From DATJFQ01 sp035495555 (GTDB lineage Bacteria; Acidobacteriota; Vicinamibacteria; Vicinamibacterales; 2-12-FULL-66-21), in the NCBI GenBank assembly GCA_035495555.1, contig DATJFQ010000057.1, positions 1 to 42,117 on the forward strand: DNA of 42,117 bases. Reading direction: 5' to 3'. The notes below the pieces were generated by a model. It worked only from the letters and a program-made list of their open reading frames with translations. It did not search any database and had not been told where the DNA came from. The translations under genes and the position numbers were made by a program. Below are positions 27,224 through 34,632 of the stretch, in pieces. Position 1 is the first letter of the stretch; each line of letters starts with the position of its first letter.

Positions 27224-27229
27224 TCACCG

Positions 27230-28531
27230 TCACTTCAGCTCCACAGGCGCGCCGTCGGTCTTGACGGGCAGTGATCCCTTCCAGGTAAACGCCGACTTCG
27301 TGGGTACGTAGCGCTCGTTGAGCATGAAGATCATGGTGACGGACTTCATCGTCACCGAACCGGTTCCTGGCGCCGGCGCGGGATCGCCTTCGTGGGGCGG
27401 ACGAGGATACGCGCGTACGCGTAGACCGACGATCTGTGCGGCCGTGGTTCCGTCGGGCAGCGGCGCACCGCCGCGGAAGCAGCCGCCGCGCGCAATCCGG
27501 AATTTCGCGTCGCCGCGATCCGTGGCGAACCACGCGACAGCGCCGTCCGGCTGCCGGACACCGATGTCGAACGCGAGCGTGGCATCCGTCACGTCACCGC
27601 ACGCTTCGGCGGTGGCGTAGCGCCGCGGGTCCGGGATCTTGCCGCTGCCCGGTTGTGCTGCCGGATCGATGCGTCCCTCGCGCTGCATCTCCTTGGACGT
27701 CGTCGCGTACATCCAGGGCTGCACGTCCATCACGTGTTCACGTGACGTGCCCGTCAGGTCGACCATGAACGGCGCAGGCGCGAACGTGATCGCCTCGTCC
27801 GGGCCATGGTCCGCGACCATGTTGTTCAGCGTCGCCACCCACAACACCGGATGCGTGCCGACCTTCGGCCCGGCGAATGGAATCCACTTGTGGCCTTCAG
27901 CCTGAATCTCGCCGACGTCCTTGCCCACCGGTAATCCGTAGACGAACTCGATGTCTGTCGTCCGTCCCCACGTGGCCATCAGGCGATCGGTGGGGGTGCC
28001 CCCATCCTCGTTGGTGAAGATGACGGTGTACTGGTACCGGTACTGCTGCCCCGTCTCGCCGCGGATGTTCCGTTCGGCATACATGACGAGCGGGAAGTCG
28101 GAGAACTTCTCGATCGTCCCAGGCCGCGCGCGGAGCCGCGGGGCGAACTGCAGCCAGTCGAATTCCGGCGCATCCTGCCCGTACGACGTGAACGCGACGT
28201 CGGTCACCGTCAACGCGCCTGCGTCGGGCGCCGAGCGGGTGTGATCGATCGCGATGGTCAGCGCGTGTTTGCCAGACGCGAGGCGCCCGAGCATCACGGG
28301 ATACGCTGCGGGGTCTTCGCCGCGGACCAGCGCGAGGTGCTGCGAATACTCGCCGTCGACTCGCAGCTCGAGCAGCAGCGCTTCGCGATTGTCCGCTGCC
28401 CAGTCGCAGTGCGCGCAGCCGGCGGTGATCGTCGCGACGACTTCCGACGGCGCGTTGACGACGAATTCGCGGGTGAGCGGCGCGCCGGCGGCGGAAGACT
28501 GAAGAAGGAGGGCCGTGAGCAGGGCGATCAT
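27230..28531 (-). CDS. Secreted protein of unknown function
   Basis: This 433-residue protein starts with a signal peptide (MIALLTALLLQSSAAGA, then PLTREF). I do not recognise the family. The N-terminal 150 residues look like a beta-rich domain measuring or binding something (LRVDGEYSQHLALVRG, GRLASGKHALTIAIDHT). The middle has FPLVMYAERNIRGE and YQYTVIFTNEDGGT. Near the C-terminus are paired cysteines (EACGD; GGCFRGG) that could form a disulfide. No catalytic motif is evident. It converges on iolB and is divergent from the glycosidase operon. The start is ATG at 28531, set by the signal peptide; the upstream open frame crosses a promoter. Confidence 0.75.
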   Translation of the reverse strand: MIALLTALLLQSSAAGAPLTREFVVNAPSEVVATITAGCAHCDWAADNREALLLELRVDGEYSQHLALVRGEDPAAYPVMLGRLASGKHALTIAIDHTRSAPDAGALTVTDVAFTSYGQDAPEFDWLQFAPRLRARPGTIEKFSDFPLVMYAERNIRGETGQQYRYQYTVIFTNEDGGTPTDRLMATWGRTTDIEFVYGLPVGKDVGEIQAEGHKWIPFAGPKVGTHPVLWVATLNNMVADHGPDEAITFAPAPFMVDLTGTSREHVMDVQPWMYATTSKEMQREGRIDPAAQPGSGKIPDPRRYATAEACGDVTDATLAFDIGVRQPDGAVAWFATDRGDAKFRIARGGCFRGGAPLPDGTTAAQIVGLRVRAYPRPPHEGDPAPAPGTGSVTMKSVTMIFMLNERYVPTKSAFTWKGSLPVKTDGAPVELK

Positions 28532-28540
28532 GCGGCGCGG

Positions 28541-28549
28541 AATATAGCA
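28541..28549 (-). promoter_or_regulatory. Extended -10 of the unknown secreted protein gene
   Basis: The minus strand reads TGC-TATATT (28549-28541), nine bases before the ATG at 28531. It is the third TGC-TATAnT in the window and would give an almost leaderless mRNA. Confidence 0.6.
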
Positions 28550-28566
28550 TGATATGCACGGTATCG

Positions 28567-29841
28567 ATGGCCATGACCCCACGACTGCGCGCCATGACCG
28601 ACGCCGTCCGCGCGCTGTACGATCGCAACCGTCAGCGCGGGTTCGCCGAATGGTGCCGGCGCGAGTACGACTTCGTGTGTCCGTCGATGGGCACCTACCC
28701 GTTTCAGTGGTTCTGGGATTCGTGTTTTCACGCGGTCGCGCTGTCACACTTCGACGTCGAGCGATCGCGGATCGAGATGCGGAGCCTTCTCGCGAATCAG
28801 CAGCCCGATGGCTTCGTGGCGCACGTCACGTTCTGGCAGCGAGAGCGATTCGAGGAGCTGCTCTCGACCTATGCGATCGCGTATCGCACGCCGTACCTGA
28901 GCGACTGCATCCAGCCTCCGGTGCTCGCGGAGGCGGTCGCGGCTGGCGCGCAGGGCCCCGGCGGCGACGAGTACCTGCGCAAGATGCTTCCGAAAGTCCG
29001 CCGTTACTTCGACTGGCTTGATCTGATGCGGGATCCGGACCGCGATGGCCTGATGGCCACGCTGCAGCCGGACGAGTCGGGCCTCGATCACACGCCCAAG
29101 TACGACGGCTACCTGGGAGTGAGCGGCGCCGTCCTTGCCGATTACACCGCCGCGTGGGAGCGCGTCGCCGGACCGTACGCAACGGTCCAACGCGAGCACG
29201 CGCGCATGTTCGCGCTCGACCGGTTCGTGGACGAAGATGTCTTCGTCAACAGCATTTACGCCGAGAACCAGCGCGTACTTGGCGATCTGCTCGAGCGCAT
29301 CGGCGACGAGGTCGGCGCGCACGAGATGCGCACGCGTGCGGCGCAGACGACGGCGGCGATCGTGAGGAAGTGCTTCGACGAGGAGACGGGACTCTTCTTC
29401 GATCTCGCCGGCGAAGGGGAGCGGATGCTGAAGGTGAACACGGTCAGTTGTCTCGTCCCCATCGTGCTGCAAGACCTCCCGAAGCCGCAGGTCGACGCGC
29501 TGATCCGCCACATCGAAGATCCGGCAGAATATGCCGCGCCGTATCCCGTTCCCAGCGTCGCCATGAACGAACCCTCGTATCTGACCCCGACGGCCGAAAA
29601 CAAACTCGTCTGGCGCGGGCCGACGTGGATCAATGCGAACTGGTACATCGCCCGCGGACTTCGTCGCCATGGGCGGCCGGACCTCGCGACGCGCATCGAG
29701 GATCGCTCTGCGTCGCTCGTCGAGGGCGACGGATTTCGCGAGTACTACGATCCGCAGACGGGGCAGGGCTTCGGGGCGCGCGATTTCTCCTGGACGGCGC
29801 TCGCCCTCGATCTGCTCGCGACCCACGAGGCCCACGCCTGA
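28567..29841 (+). CDS. MGH1-type (GH63-like) glycoside hydrolase
   Basis: This protein of about 424 residues has the (alpha/alpha)6-barrel pattern of GH63/MGH1-like enzymes, which include mannosylglycerate and glucosylglycerate hydrolases. Key segments are PFQWFWDSCFHAVALSHFD, QPDGFVAHVTFW, DESGLDHTPKYDGYLGV and, near the end, VWRGPTWINANWYIARGL. No signal peptide is present, so it should act in the cytosol. It is the first gene of a six-gene operon and its stop overlaps the next start (TGATG). The start is uncertain among ATGs at 28549, 28567, 28573 and 28594; conserved sequence begins at ALYDRN. The substrate is inferred to be a small alpha-glycoside imported by the transporter encoded downstream. 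Confidence 0.85.
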   Translation: MAMTPRLRAMTDAVRALYDRNRQRGFAEWCRREYDFVCPSMGTYPFQWFWDSCFHAVALSHFDVERSRIEMRSLLANQQPDGFVAHVTFWQRERFEELLSTYAIAYRTPYLSDCIQPPVLAEAVAAGAQGPGGDEYLRKMLPKVRRYFDWLDLMRDPDRDGLMATLQPDESGLDHTPKYDGYLGVSGAVLADYTAAWERVAGPYATVQREHARMFALDRFVDEDVFVNSIYAENQRVLGDLLERIGDEVGAHEMRTRAAQTTAAIVRKCFDEETGLFFDLAGEGERMLKVNTVSCLVPIVLQDLPKPQVDALIRHIEDPAEYAAPYPVPSVAMNEPSYLTPTAENKLVWRGPTWINANWYIARGLRRHGRPDLATRIEDRSASLVEGDGFREYYDPQTGQGFGARDFSWTALALDLLATHEAHA

Positions 29842-31340
29842 TGCGCACAAAAAAAGGGGACAACCGCCTTTTTTCGCAAAAAAAGGGGACAGCCGGGTCC
29901 GATCGGTCGGTGCGGCAGATTTTGCTGACTCTGGTCGCGTCTTTTTCGGCCGTCGCCCTCTCCTCACCGCAGCCGCGGTCCGCAAACAGCCAGTCCGTCA
30001 CGGTCCATTACACGGCACAGGACCAGCAGCTGAAGCGCTACGTGTACGTGCCCGTCAACGTCCCGGCGGGTACGACCAGCCTGACCGTGAGTTACAAGTA
30101 CGATCGCGGTGGCGGCGCCAACACCGTCGACCTCGGGTTGTACGAGCCGGGACCGCTGACGCTCGGGACAACGTCGCTGCGCGGCTACAGCGGCGGCGCG
30201 CAGGATACGGTGACGGTCGGCGTCGATCACGCGTCGCCCGGCTACTGGCCAGGTCCGTTGCCGGCGGGCGAGTGGCACGTGCTGTTCGGCCTCTATCAGG
30301 TCGGGCCCAGCGGAGTCGACGTGACCCTGACGACGACCATTTCGAGCGAGCCTGCACGCGGCCCGACCCCGAAAATTCAGCCGCGGAACGCCGGTCCGAT
30401 TCGGCGCGGACCCGCCTGGTACGGGGGCGCCATGCACACGCACACCACGTTCAGCGACGGCGTGCTCAGTCCCGCCGATCTCGTCGACAAGGCGCGCGGG
30501 GAGAAGCTGGATTTCGTCATCCTCACCGACCACAACAACACGGCGAACCAGCTCGTCGCGCTCGACCGGCCCGACCTGCTCGTCATCACGGGCGAGGAAG
30601 TGACCACGCCAGGCGGTCATTTCAACGTGTGGGGCCTCTCAGGCGAGCGGACGTATATCGACTTCCGGATCCAACCCGGAAATCCCGTTATCAATGACGT
30701 GATGCAGGGCGCGGCGAATCGCGGAGGGGTCATCTCGGTGAATCACGCCGTGACGGACTGTTTCGCGTGTACGTGGACGCACGACGTCCCACCGGCGGTG
30801 AACGCGTGGGAAATCTTCAACGGGACCGCTGAGGGGCGACGGCAGGCACTCGCGATGTGGGATTTGCTCCTGCGCGCCGGCCGACGCCTGACGGGTGTCG
30901 GCGAAAGCGACTGGCACCATGGGCCCGCGCCGATCGGCTCGCCGACGGCGCGCGTGTGGGCGCCGGAGCTCTCGACGCCGGCGATTTTGAAAGCCGTCAA
31001 GGAGGGCCACGTGATCGTCATGGCGACGACCGCTTTGCCGCCGCCGGACATCGTCGCGCGCGCCGGACGTGCGACCGCGCGGGTGGGAGACGATCTGGCG
31101 ATTCACACAGGTGATTCGGTCTCGATCGACGTTACGCTGGATCCCGAGGCCTACGAGGGAGACCGCGTGGACCTGGTCTGGCGTGGCGAGAGCGTCGCGC
31201 ACGCCACGATGTCGCCGGACGGCAAAGTGTCGTTTGTCCGCTATCCGCCGGAGCCGGGCTATTTCCGGGTGCAGATTGCTGGGGCCGACGGCGCGCCTCG
31301 CGCCATTGCCAACCCGATATACGTCACCATCCGCCCGTGA
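29841..31340 (+). CDS. Secreted PHP-domain (CehA/McbA-like) metallohydrolase
   Basis: This 499-residue protein has a PHP-type metal site: HTHTTFSDG (H199, H201), LTDHNNT (D230, H231), GEEVTTPGG, VNHAVTD and GESDWHH. This is the pattern of CehA/McbA-like phosphoesterases. The N-terminal 190 residues form a beta-sandwich-like domain, and a further domain follows the PHP core from about 400. ATG at 29841 overlaps the preceding stop by one base. The first 16 or so codons are made of the GGGGACA hairpin repeat. A GTG at 29910 would instead give a clean signal peptide (MRQILLTLVASFSAVALSS), so the real start may lie after the repeat. The substrate is unknown. Confidence 0.82.
   Translation: MRTKKGDNRLFSQKKGTAGSDRSVRQILLTLVASFSAVALSSPQPRSANSQSVTVHYTAQDQQLKRYVYVPVNVPAGTTSLTVSYKYDRGGGANTVDLGLYEPGPLTLGTTSLRGYSGGAQDTVTVGVDHASPGYWPGPLPAGEWHVLFGLYQVGPSGVDVTLTTTISSEPARGPTPKIQPRNAGPIRRGPAWYGGAMHTHTTFSDGVLSPADLVDKARGEKLDFVILTDHNNTANQLVALDRPDLLVITGEEVTTPGGHFNVWGLSGERTYIDFRIQPGNPVINDVMQGAANRGGVISVNHAVTDCFACTWTHDVPPAVNAWEIFNGTAEGRRQALAMWDLLLRAGRRLTGVGESDWHHGPAPIGSPTARVWAPELSTPAILKAVKEGHVIVMATTALPPPDIVARAGRATARVGDDLAIHTGDSVSIDVTLDPEAYEGDRVDLVWRGESVAHATMSPDGKVSFVRYPPEPGYFRVQIAGADGAPRAIANPIYVTIRP
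29846..29894 (+). repeat. GGGGACA/poly-A hairpin repeat, copy 1
   Basis: The element begins CACAAAAAAAGGGGACAACC and repeats its second half as GCAAAAAAAGGGGACAGCC. Between the halves, CCTTTTTT-CGCA-AAAAAAGG forms a small hairpin. It has two runs of seven A and one run of six T. It is the same sequence as 31388-31465 in opposite orientation and lies in the 5' end of the PHP gene. Confidence 0.9.
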
Positions 31341-33805
31341 CCAAGGGGATTTCCGCCATTTTTCGCAGGATATCGGGGCTGCTGGCTGGCTGTCCCCTTT
31401 TTTCGCAAAAAAAGGCGGTTGTCCCCTTTTTTTGCGAAAAAAGGCGGTTGTCCCCTTTTTTTGTGGGTGCTCTGGTACTCCTGGCCTGTGGCGGGGCCGG
31501 GACGGCGTTCGCGCAGGACGACCTCGTCACGCCGGTTCGCATCGGGCGGGCTGACGCGCCGATCAAGCTGACGCTCTGGGCGCAGCACGACTACTCGCAT
31601 CTCGACGCGCGCCCGGAAGTCGCGTCGCTCTTCCACGACATCTTCGAGCAGTACGCCCGGACGCATCCGGACGTGCAGATCGCCGTCTCGGTCATGCCCG
31701 CGCTCGAGATGCACAAGGCCAAGCTGCTGCTGGCCGCCGCGGCGGGCCGCCTGCCCGACATCGCCTCGGTCGACAGCTTCTGGATGCCCCTCTTCCTCGA
31801 GCGCGGCGACGTCCAGCCGCTCGATCCGTACTGGCCCGCCGAGGACCGGGCGGACTTTCTCCCGTTCACGATCAGCACGCTCAGCGACCGTCAGGGCCAC
31901 GTGTACGGGTTGTGGCACGGCACCGACTGCCGCGTCCTCTATTACAGGACGGATCTGGTCCCCACCCCTCCGAAGTCCTGGGACGAGCTGCTCGCGACGG
32001 CCAGTCGCATCTCGCGCGAGAAGCACATCGCGGGCTACCTCTATAACGCCGGCCGATGGGAGGCGACGGTATTCGATCACCTGCCGATGTTCTGGGCGCA
32101 GGGCGGCAATCTGGTCGACGGCGACGGCCAGCCGATCTTCGGCCTGCCGCCGAACCGTGAGTACATGGTGAAGCTGATGCGGTTCCTGCGCGCCACGATC
32201 CAGACGGGCGCGTCGCCCTCATCGGTGCTGGCGAACAACGATTACCAGCAGCTGTCGTCGGCGGCCGTGTCCGGCGACGTCGCGATGTTCCTTGGCGGGA
32301 GCTGGCAGCTTCGCGAGCTCGAGTTCGCACTGCCCCCGCAGGAGTTCGCCAAATGGGCCATCGCGGACATTCCGGAAGCTGATCCGAATACGCATTCGAC
32401 GGGCACCGGTGGGTGGGTGTGGGTGACCTTTACGCGCGATCCCGCGAAGCAGAAAGCCGCAACCGAATTCCTGCGCTTCGTCGAATCCCCCGAGAACGTC
32501 GCGCGCATCAGCATCCCGACCCGACAGCTTCCGGTTCGCAAGAGTGTCTACCGTGACTTTCCCGTGTTCCGCGACGACAAGTGGTATGCGCTGTTCGGGC
32601 GGATGCTGATCAACGGCCGCGCGCGCCCGGCCGTCCCGATCTATCCCGCCATCTCGGAACAACTGCAGCTCGCGATCGGCGCTGTGGTCTCCGGGGCGAA
32701 ATCGCCCGAGGCTGCCGTGGACGATGCCTTCAAGGCGGTGCAGACCATCGCGCAACGACAGCGCCAGCGATCGGCGGGGGAGCGGCGGACGTTCGATCCA
32801 TTGACGTGGGCGCCGCCCATCCTCGCCGCGCTCGTATGCATCTGGCTGTTGTGGGGGACGAGGCGCCCTACAAAGGAGCGCGCGACGCGTCCGCCGCAGC
32901 CCGCGCTCCCCGCCGGGTCCGCCGCACGCCCGGCGCGGAACGGCCGACAGGCGCTGTGGCTCGCACCGGCGCTCGTGCTCGTATCGGTGTTTCTCCTGTA
33001 TCCCGTGCTGGATCTGTTCAGGCTCGCCGCAACCGACGCGCGTGCGTACGACAATCGGTACACCTACGGCATTCAGACGCTGGCGCGCCTGGCGGGCGAC
33101 CCGGAATTCCATTCGATGCTGCTGGTGACGCTCACCTTCGTGATCGCCTCCGTCATCGTCCAATTGGGTGTCGGGCTGGGCATCGCGCTCCTGATCGATG
33201 CGGCGCGGCGCCGGCGCGCGAAGGGGACGGCCGTCGCGCGGGCGGCGATCGTCAGCGCGTGGGTCATCCCTGGCGTGCTCGTCGGCGTGCTGTGGCGCAT
33301 CCTGCTCATGGAGAACCGCGCCGGCATCGCCAACTACGTGCTGTCGTTCGTACACATCGGCCCGCTGCCGTTCCTGTCGGCGGCCGGCGCGGCGCTCGTG
33401 TCGTTGATCGTGGCCAACGCGTGGCGCGGCTGCGCGTTCAGCATGATCCTCCAGTACGCCGGCCTGCAGCGGATTCCGCGCGAGCTGCACGAAGCGGCGG
33501 ACCTGGAAGGCGCCGGCGTGTGGCAGCGGCTGCGCTCGATCGTCCTGCCTGAAATCGCACCCGTGCTCGCGCTGAATCTGGCGCTCATCACGATTGCCAC
33601 GCTGAACACCTTCGACCTCGTGCTGCCGTTGACCGGGGGCGGCCCGGGCCGCGCGACCGAAGTCGTGTCGCTCTACATGTATCGCTCGGCGTTCTTCAGC
33701 CTCGAGTCGGGCCGCGCCGCCGCAGTGGCGGTCGTCATGCTCGTGGTCAACGTCGCGCTCGCGATCGCGGCCTTGAGACTGGTGCGCCGGAGGGCTGACG
33801 CATGA
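31337..33805 (+). CDS. Solute-binding protein fused to MalF-type ABC permease
   Basis: This 822-residue fusion joins two components of a CUT1-type sugar importer. Residues of about 61-475 form an extracellular solute-binding protein (IKLTLWAQHDYSH; YGLWHGTDCRVLYY; GTGGWVWVTFT). A single helix at about 493-508 (WAPPILAALVCIWLLWG) is followed by a basic stretch. From about 540 comes a MalF/UgpA-type permease, ending in the EAA loop (EAADLEGAG, E719) that docks the ATPase. The extra helix returns the chain to the cytoplasm before the permease starts. The start is GTG at 31337 (GTGA overlap). The first 40 residues are encoded by a repeat, so TTG 31448 or GTG 31463 may be the true start, giving a standard signal peptide ending AFA-QDD. 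Confidence 0.88.
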   Translation: MTKGISAIFRRISGLLAGCPLFSQKKAVVPFFCEKRRLSPFFVGALVLLACGGAGTAFAQDDLVTPVRIGRADAPIKLTLWAQHDYSHLDARPEVASLFHDIFEQYARTHPDVQIAVSVMPALEMHKAKLLLAAAAGRLPDIASVDSFWMPLFLERGDVQPLDPYWPAEDRADFLPFTISTLSDRQGHVYGLWHGTDCRVLYYRTDLVPTPPKSWDELLATASRISREKHIAGYLYNAGRWEATVFDHLPMFWAQGGNLVDGDGQPIFGLPPNREYMVKLMRFLRATIQTGASPSSVLANNDYQQLSSAAVSGDVAMFLGGSWQLRELEFALPPQEFAKWAIADIPEADPNTHSTGTGGWVWVTFTRDPAKQKAATEFLRFVESPENVARISIPTRQLPVRKSVYRDFPVFRDDKWYALFGRMLINGRARPAVPIYPAISEQLQLAIGAVVSGAKSPEAAVDDAFKAVQTIAQRQRQRSAGERRTFDPLTWAPPILAALVCIWLLWGTRRPTKERATRPPQPALPAGSAARPARNGRQALWLAPALVLVSVFLLYPVLDLFRLAATDARAYDNRYTYGIQTLARLAGDPEFHSMLLVTLTFVIASVIVQLGVGLGIALLIDAARRRRAKGTAVARAAIVSAWVIPGVLVGVLWRILLMENRAGIANYVLSFVHIGPLPFLSAAGAALVSLIVANAWRGCAFSMILQYAGLQRIPRELHEAADLEGAGVWQRLRSIVLPEIAPVLALNLALITIATLNTFDLVLPLTGGGPGRATEVVSLYMYRSAFFSLESGRAAAVAVVMLVVNVALAIAALRLVRRRADA
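31388..31465 (-). repeat. GGGGACA/poly-A hairpin repeat, copy 2 (inverted)
   Basis: On the minus strand this begins with the same CACAAAAAAAGGGGACAACC as copy 1 and continues with two further AAAAAGGGGACA units (three in all against two in copy 1), ending GGGGACAGCC. It lies inside the 5' end of the binding-protein/permease gene. With copy 1 it forms an inverted pair flanking the PHP gene. Confidence 0.9.
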
Positions 33806-34632
33806 CGCACGGACGCGGCGTCCGGATTGCCCTCACCGCCGTCCTGATCGGCGTTGCGATTGCGTTCCTGCTGCCGCAGGTCTGGCTGTTTGCGCTGTCG
33901 CTGAAATCAAAAGCGGGCGTCTACGCGTACCCGCCGCGTTTGCTTTCGCGCGACGAGTCCGGCGCGAACTATGCGTTCGTGCTGACGCAGACGCAGCTCC
34001 CCTGGTATCTCTGGAACAGCGTGGTGATCGCCCTGACGGCGACGATCGCGACGATGGCGATCGGGGCACCCGCGGCGTACGTGCTGTCGCGCGAACATTT
34101 TCGCCGGCGGGAGACGATTGCCACCGGTCTGCTGCTCGCGCAGATGGTCTCGCCGATCGTGCTGCTGGTGCCGCTCTACGGTCTCATCTCCCACATGCAC
34201 CTGCTCGACACGCACAAGGGGCTGGTCCTCGTGTACGCCGCCGTACAGTTGCCGTTCACGATCGTCGTGCTGCGCAACTTCTTCGACGCGCTGCCGAGGT
34301 CGCTGTTCGAGGCCGCCGTCCTCGACGGCGCGACGCGCGGAACGATCTTCCGGCGGATCGCGCTGCCGCTGATCGGTCCCGGGCTCGCGTCGGTCGCGAT
34401 CTTCAACCTGGCTTTCTACTGGGCCGAGTTCGGCCTCGCGCTCGTGCTGCTCGACTCGCAGCAGCGGTTCACGATTCCGATCGGCCTGTTCAGTTTTCAA
34501 AGCGGCTACGAAACCGAATGGCAGCTCGTCGCGGCAGCGAGCTTCATCGGCCTGCTGCCCGTCGTCGCCGCGTTTCTCGCGTTGCAGCGCTTCTTCGTTG
34601 CGGGCCTGACCTCCGGAGCCACCAAGGGATGA
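33802..34632 (+). CDS. MalG/UgpE-type ABC sugar permease
   Basis: This 276-residue inner-membrane permease is the second membrane subunit of the importer. Six hydrophobic segments are visible, beginning at IALTAVLIGVAIAFLLPQVW. The cytoplasmic EAA loop reads FEAAVLDGATRG (E170), followed by RIALPLIGPG, which contacts the ATPase. It overlaps the fusion gene by four bases (ATGA) and the alpha-mannosidase gene by four bases, so the three are translationally coupled. Confidence 0.95.
   Translation: MTHGRGVRIALTAVLIGVAIAFLLPQVWLFALSLKSKAGVYAYPPRLLSRDESGANYAFVLTQTQLPWYLWNSVVIALTATIATMAIGAPAAYVLSREHFRRRETIATGLLLAQMVSPIVLLVPLYGLISHMHLLDTHKGLVLVYAAVQLPFTIVVLRNFFDALPRSLFEAAVLDGATRGTIFRRIALPLIGPGLASVAIFNLAFYWAEFGLALVLLDSQQRFTIPIGLFSFQSGYETEWQLVAAASFIGLLPVVAAFLALQRFFVAGLTSGATKG

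Larger units (their letters stand above)
27152..27228. terminator. Bidirectional terminator-like inverted repeat
   Basis: A perfect 15-base inverted repeat has arms GGTGAATTGCAGATT (27152-27166) and AATCTGCAATTCACC (27214-27228). One arm contains the iolB stop codon and the other ends one base before the stop codon of the converging gene. It could form a strong hairpin in either transcript. There is no T-tract. Confidence 0.6.

Noticed and set aside
29154..29840. Upstream extension of the PHP gene frame through the glycosidase gene
   Set aside because: This part overlaps the well-supported glycosidase frame and has no similarity; ATG 29841 overlaps the glycosidase stop.
29846..31465. A mobile element bounded by the inverted GGGGACA repeats
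   Set aside because: The enclosed gene is a PHP hydrolase, not a transposase, no target duplication is visible, and the operon overlaps continue across both ends.
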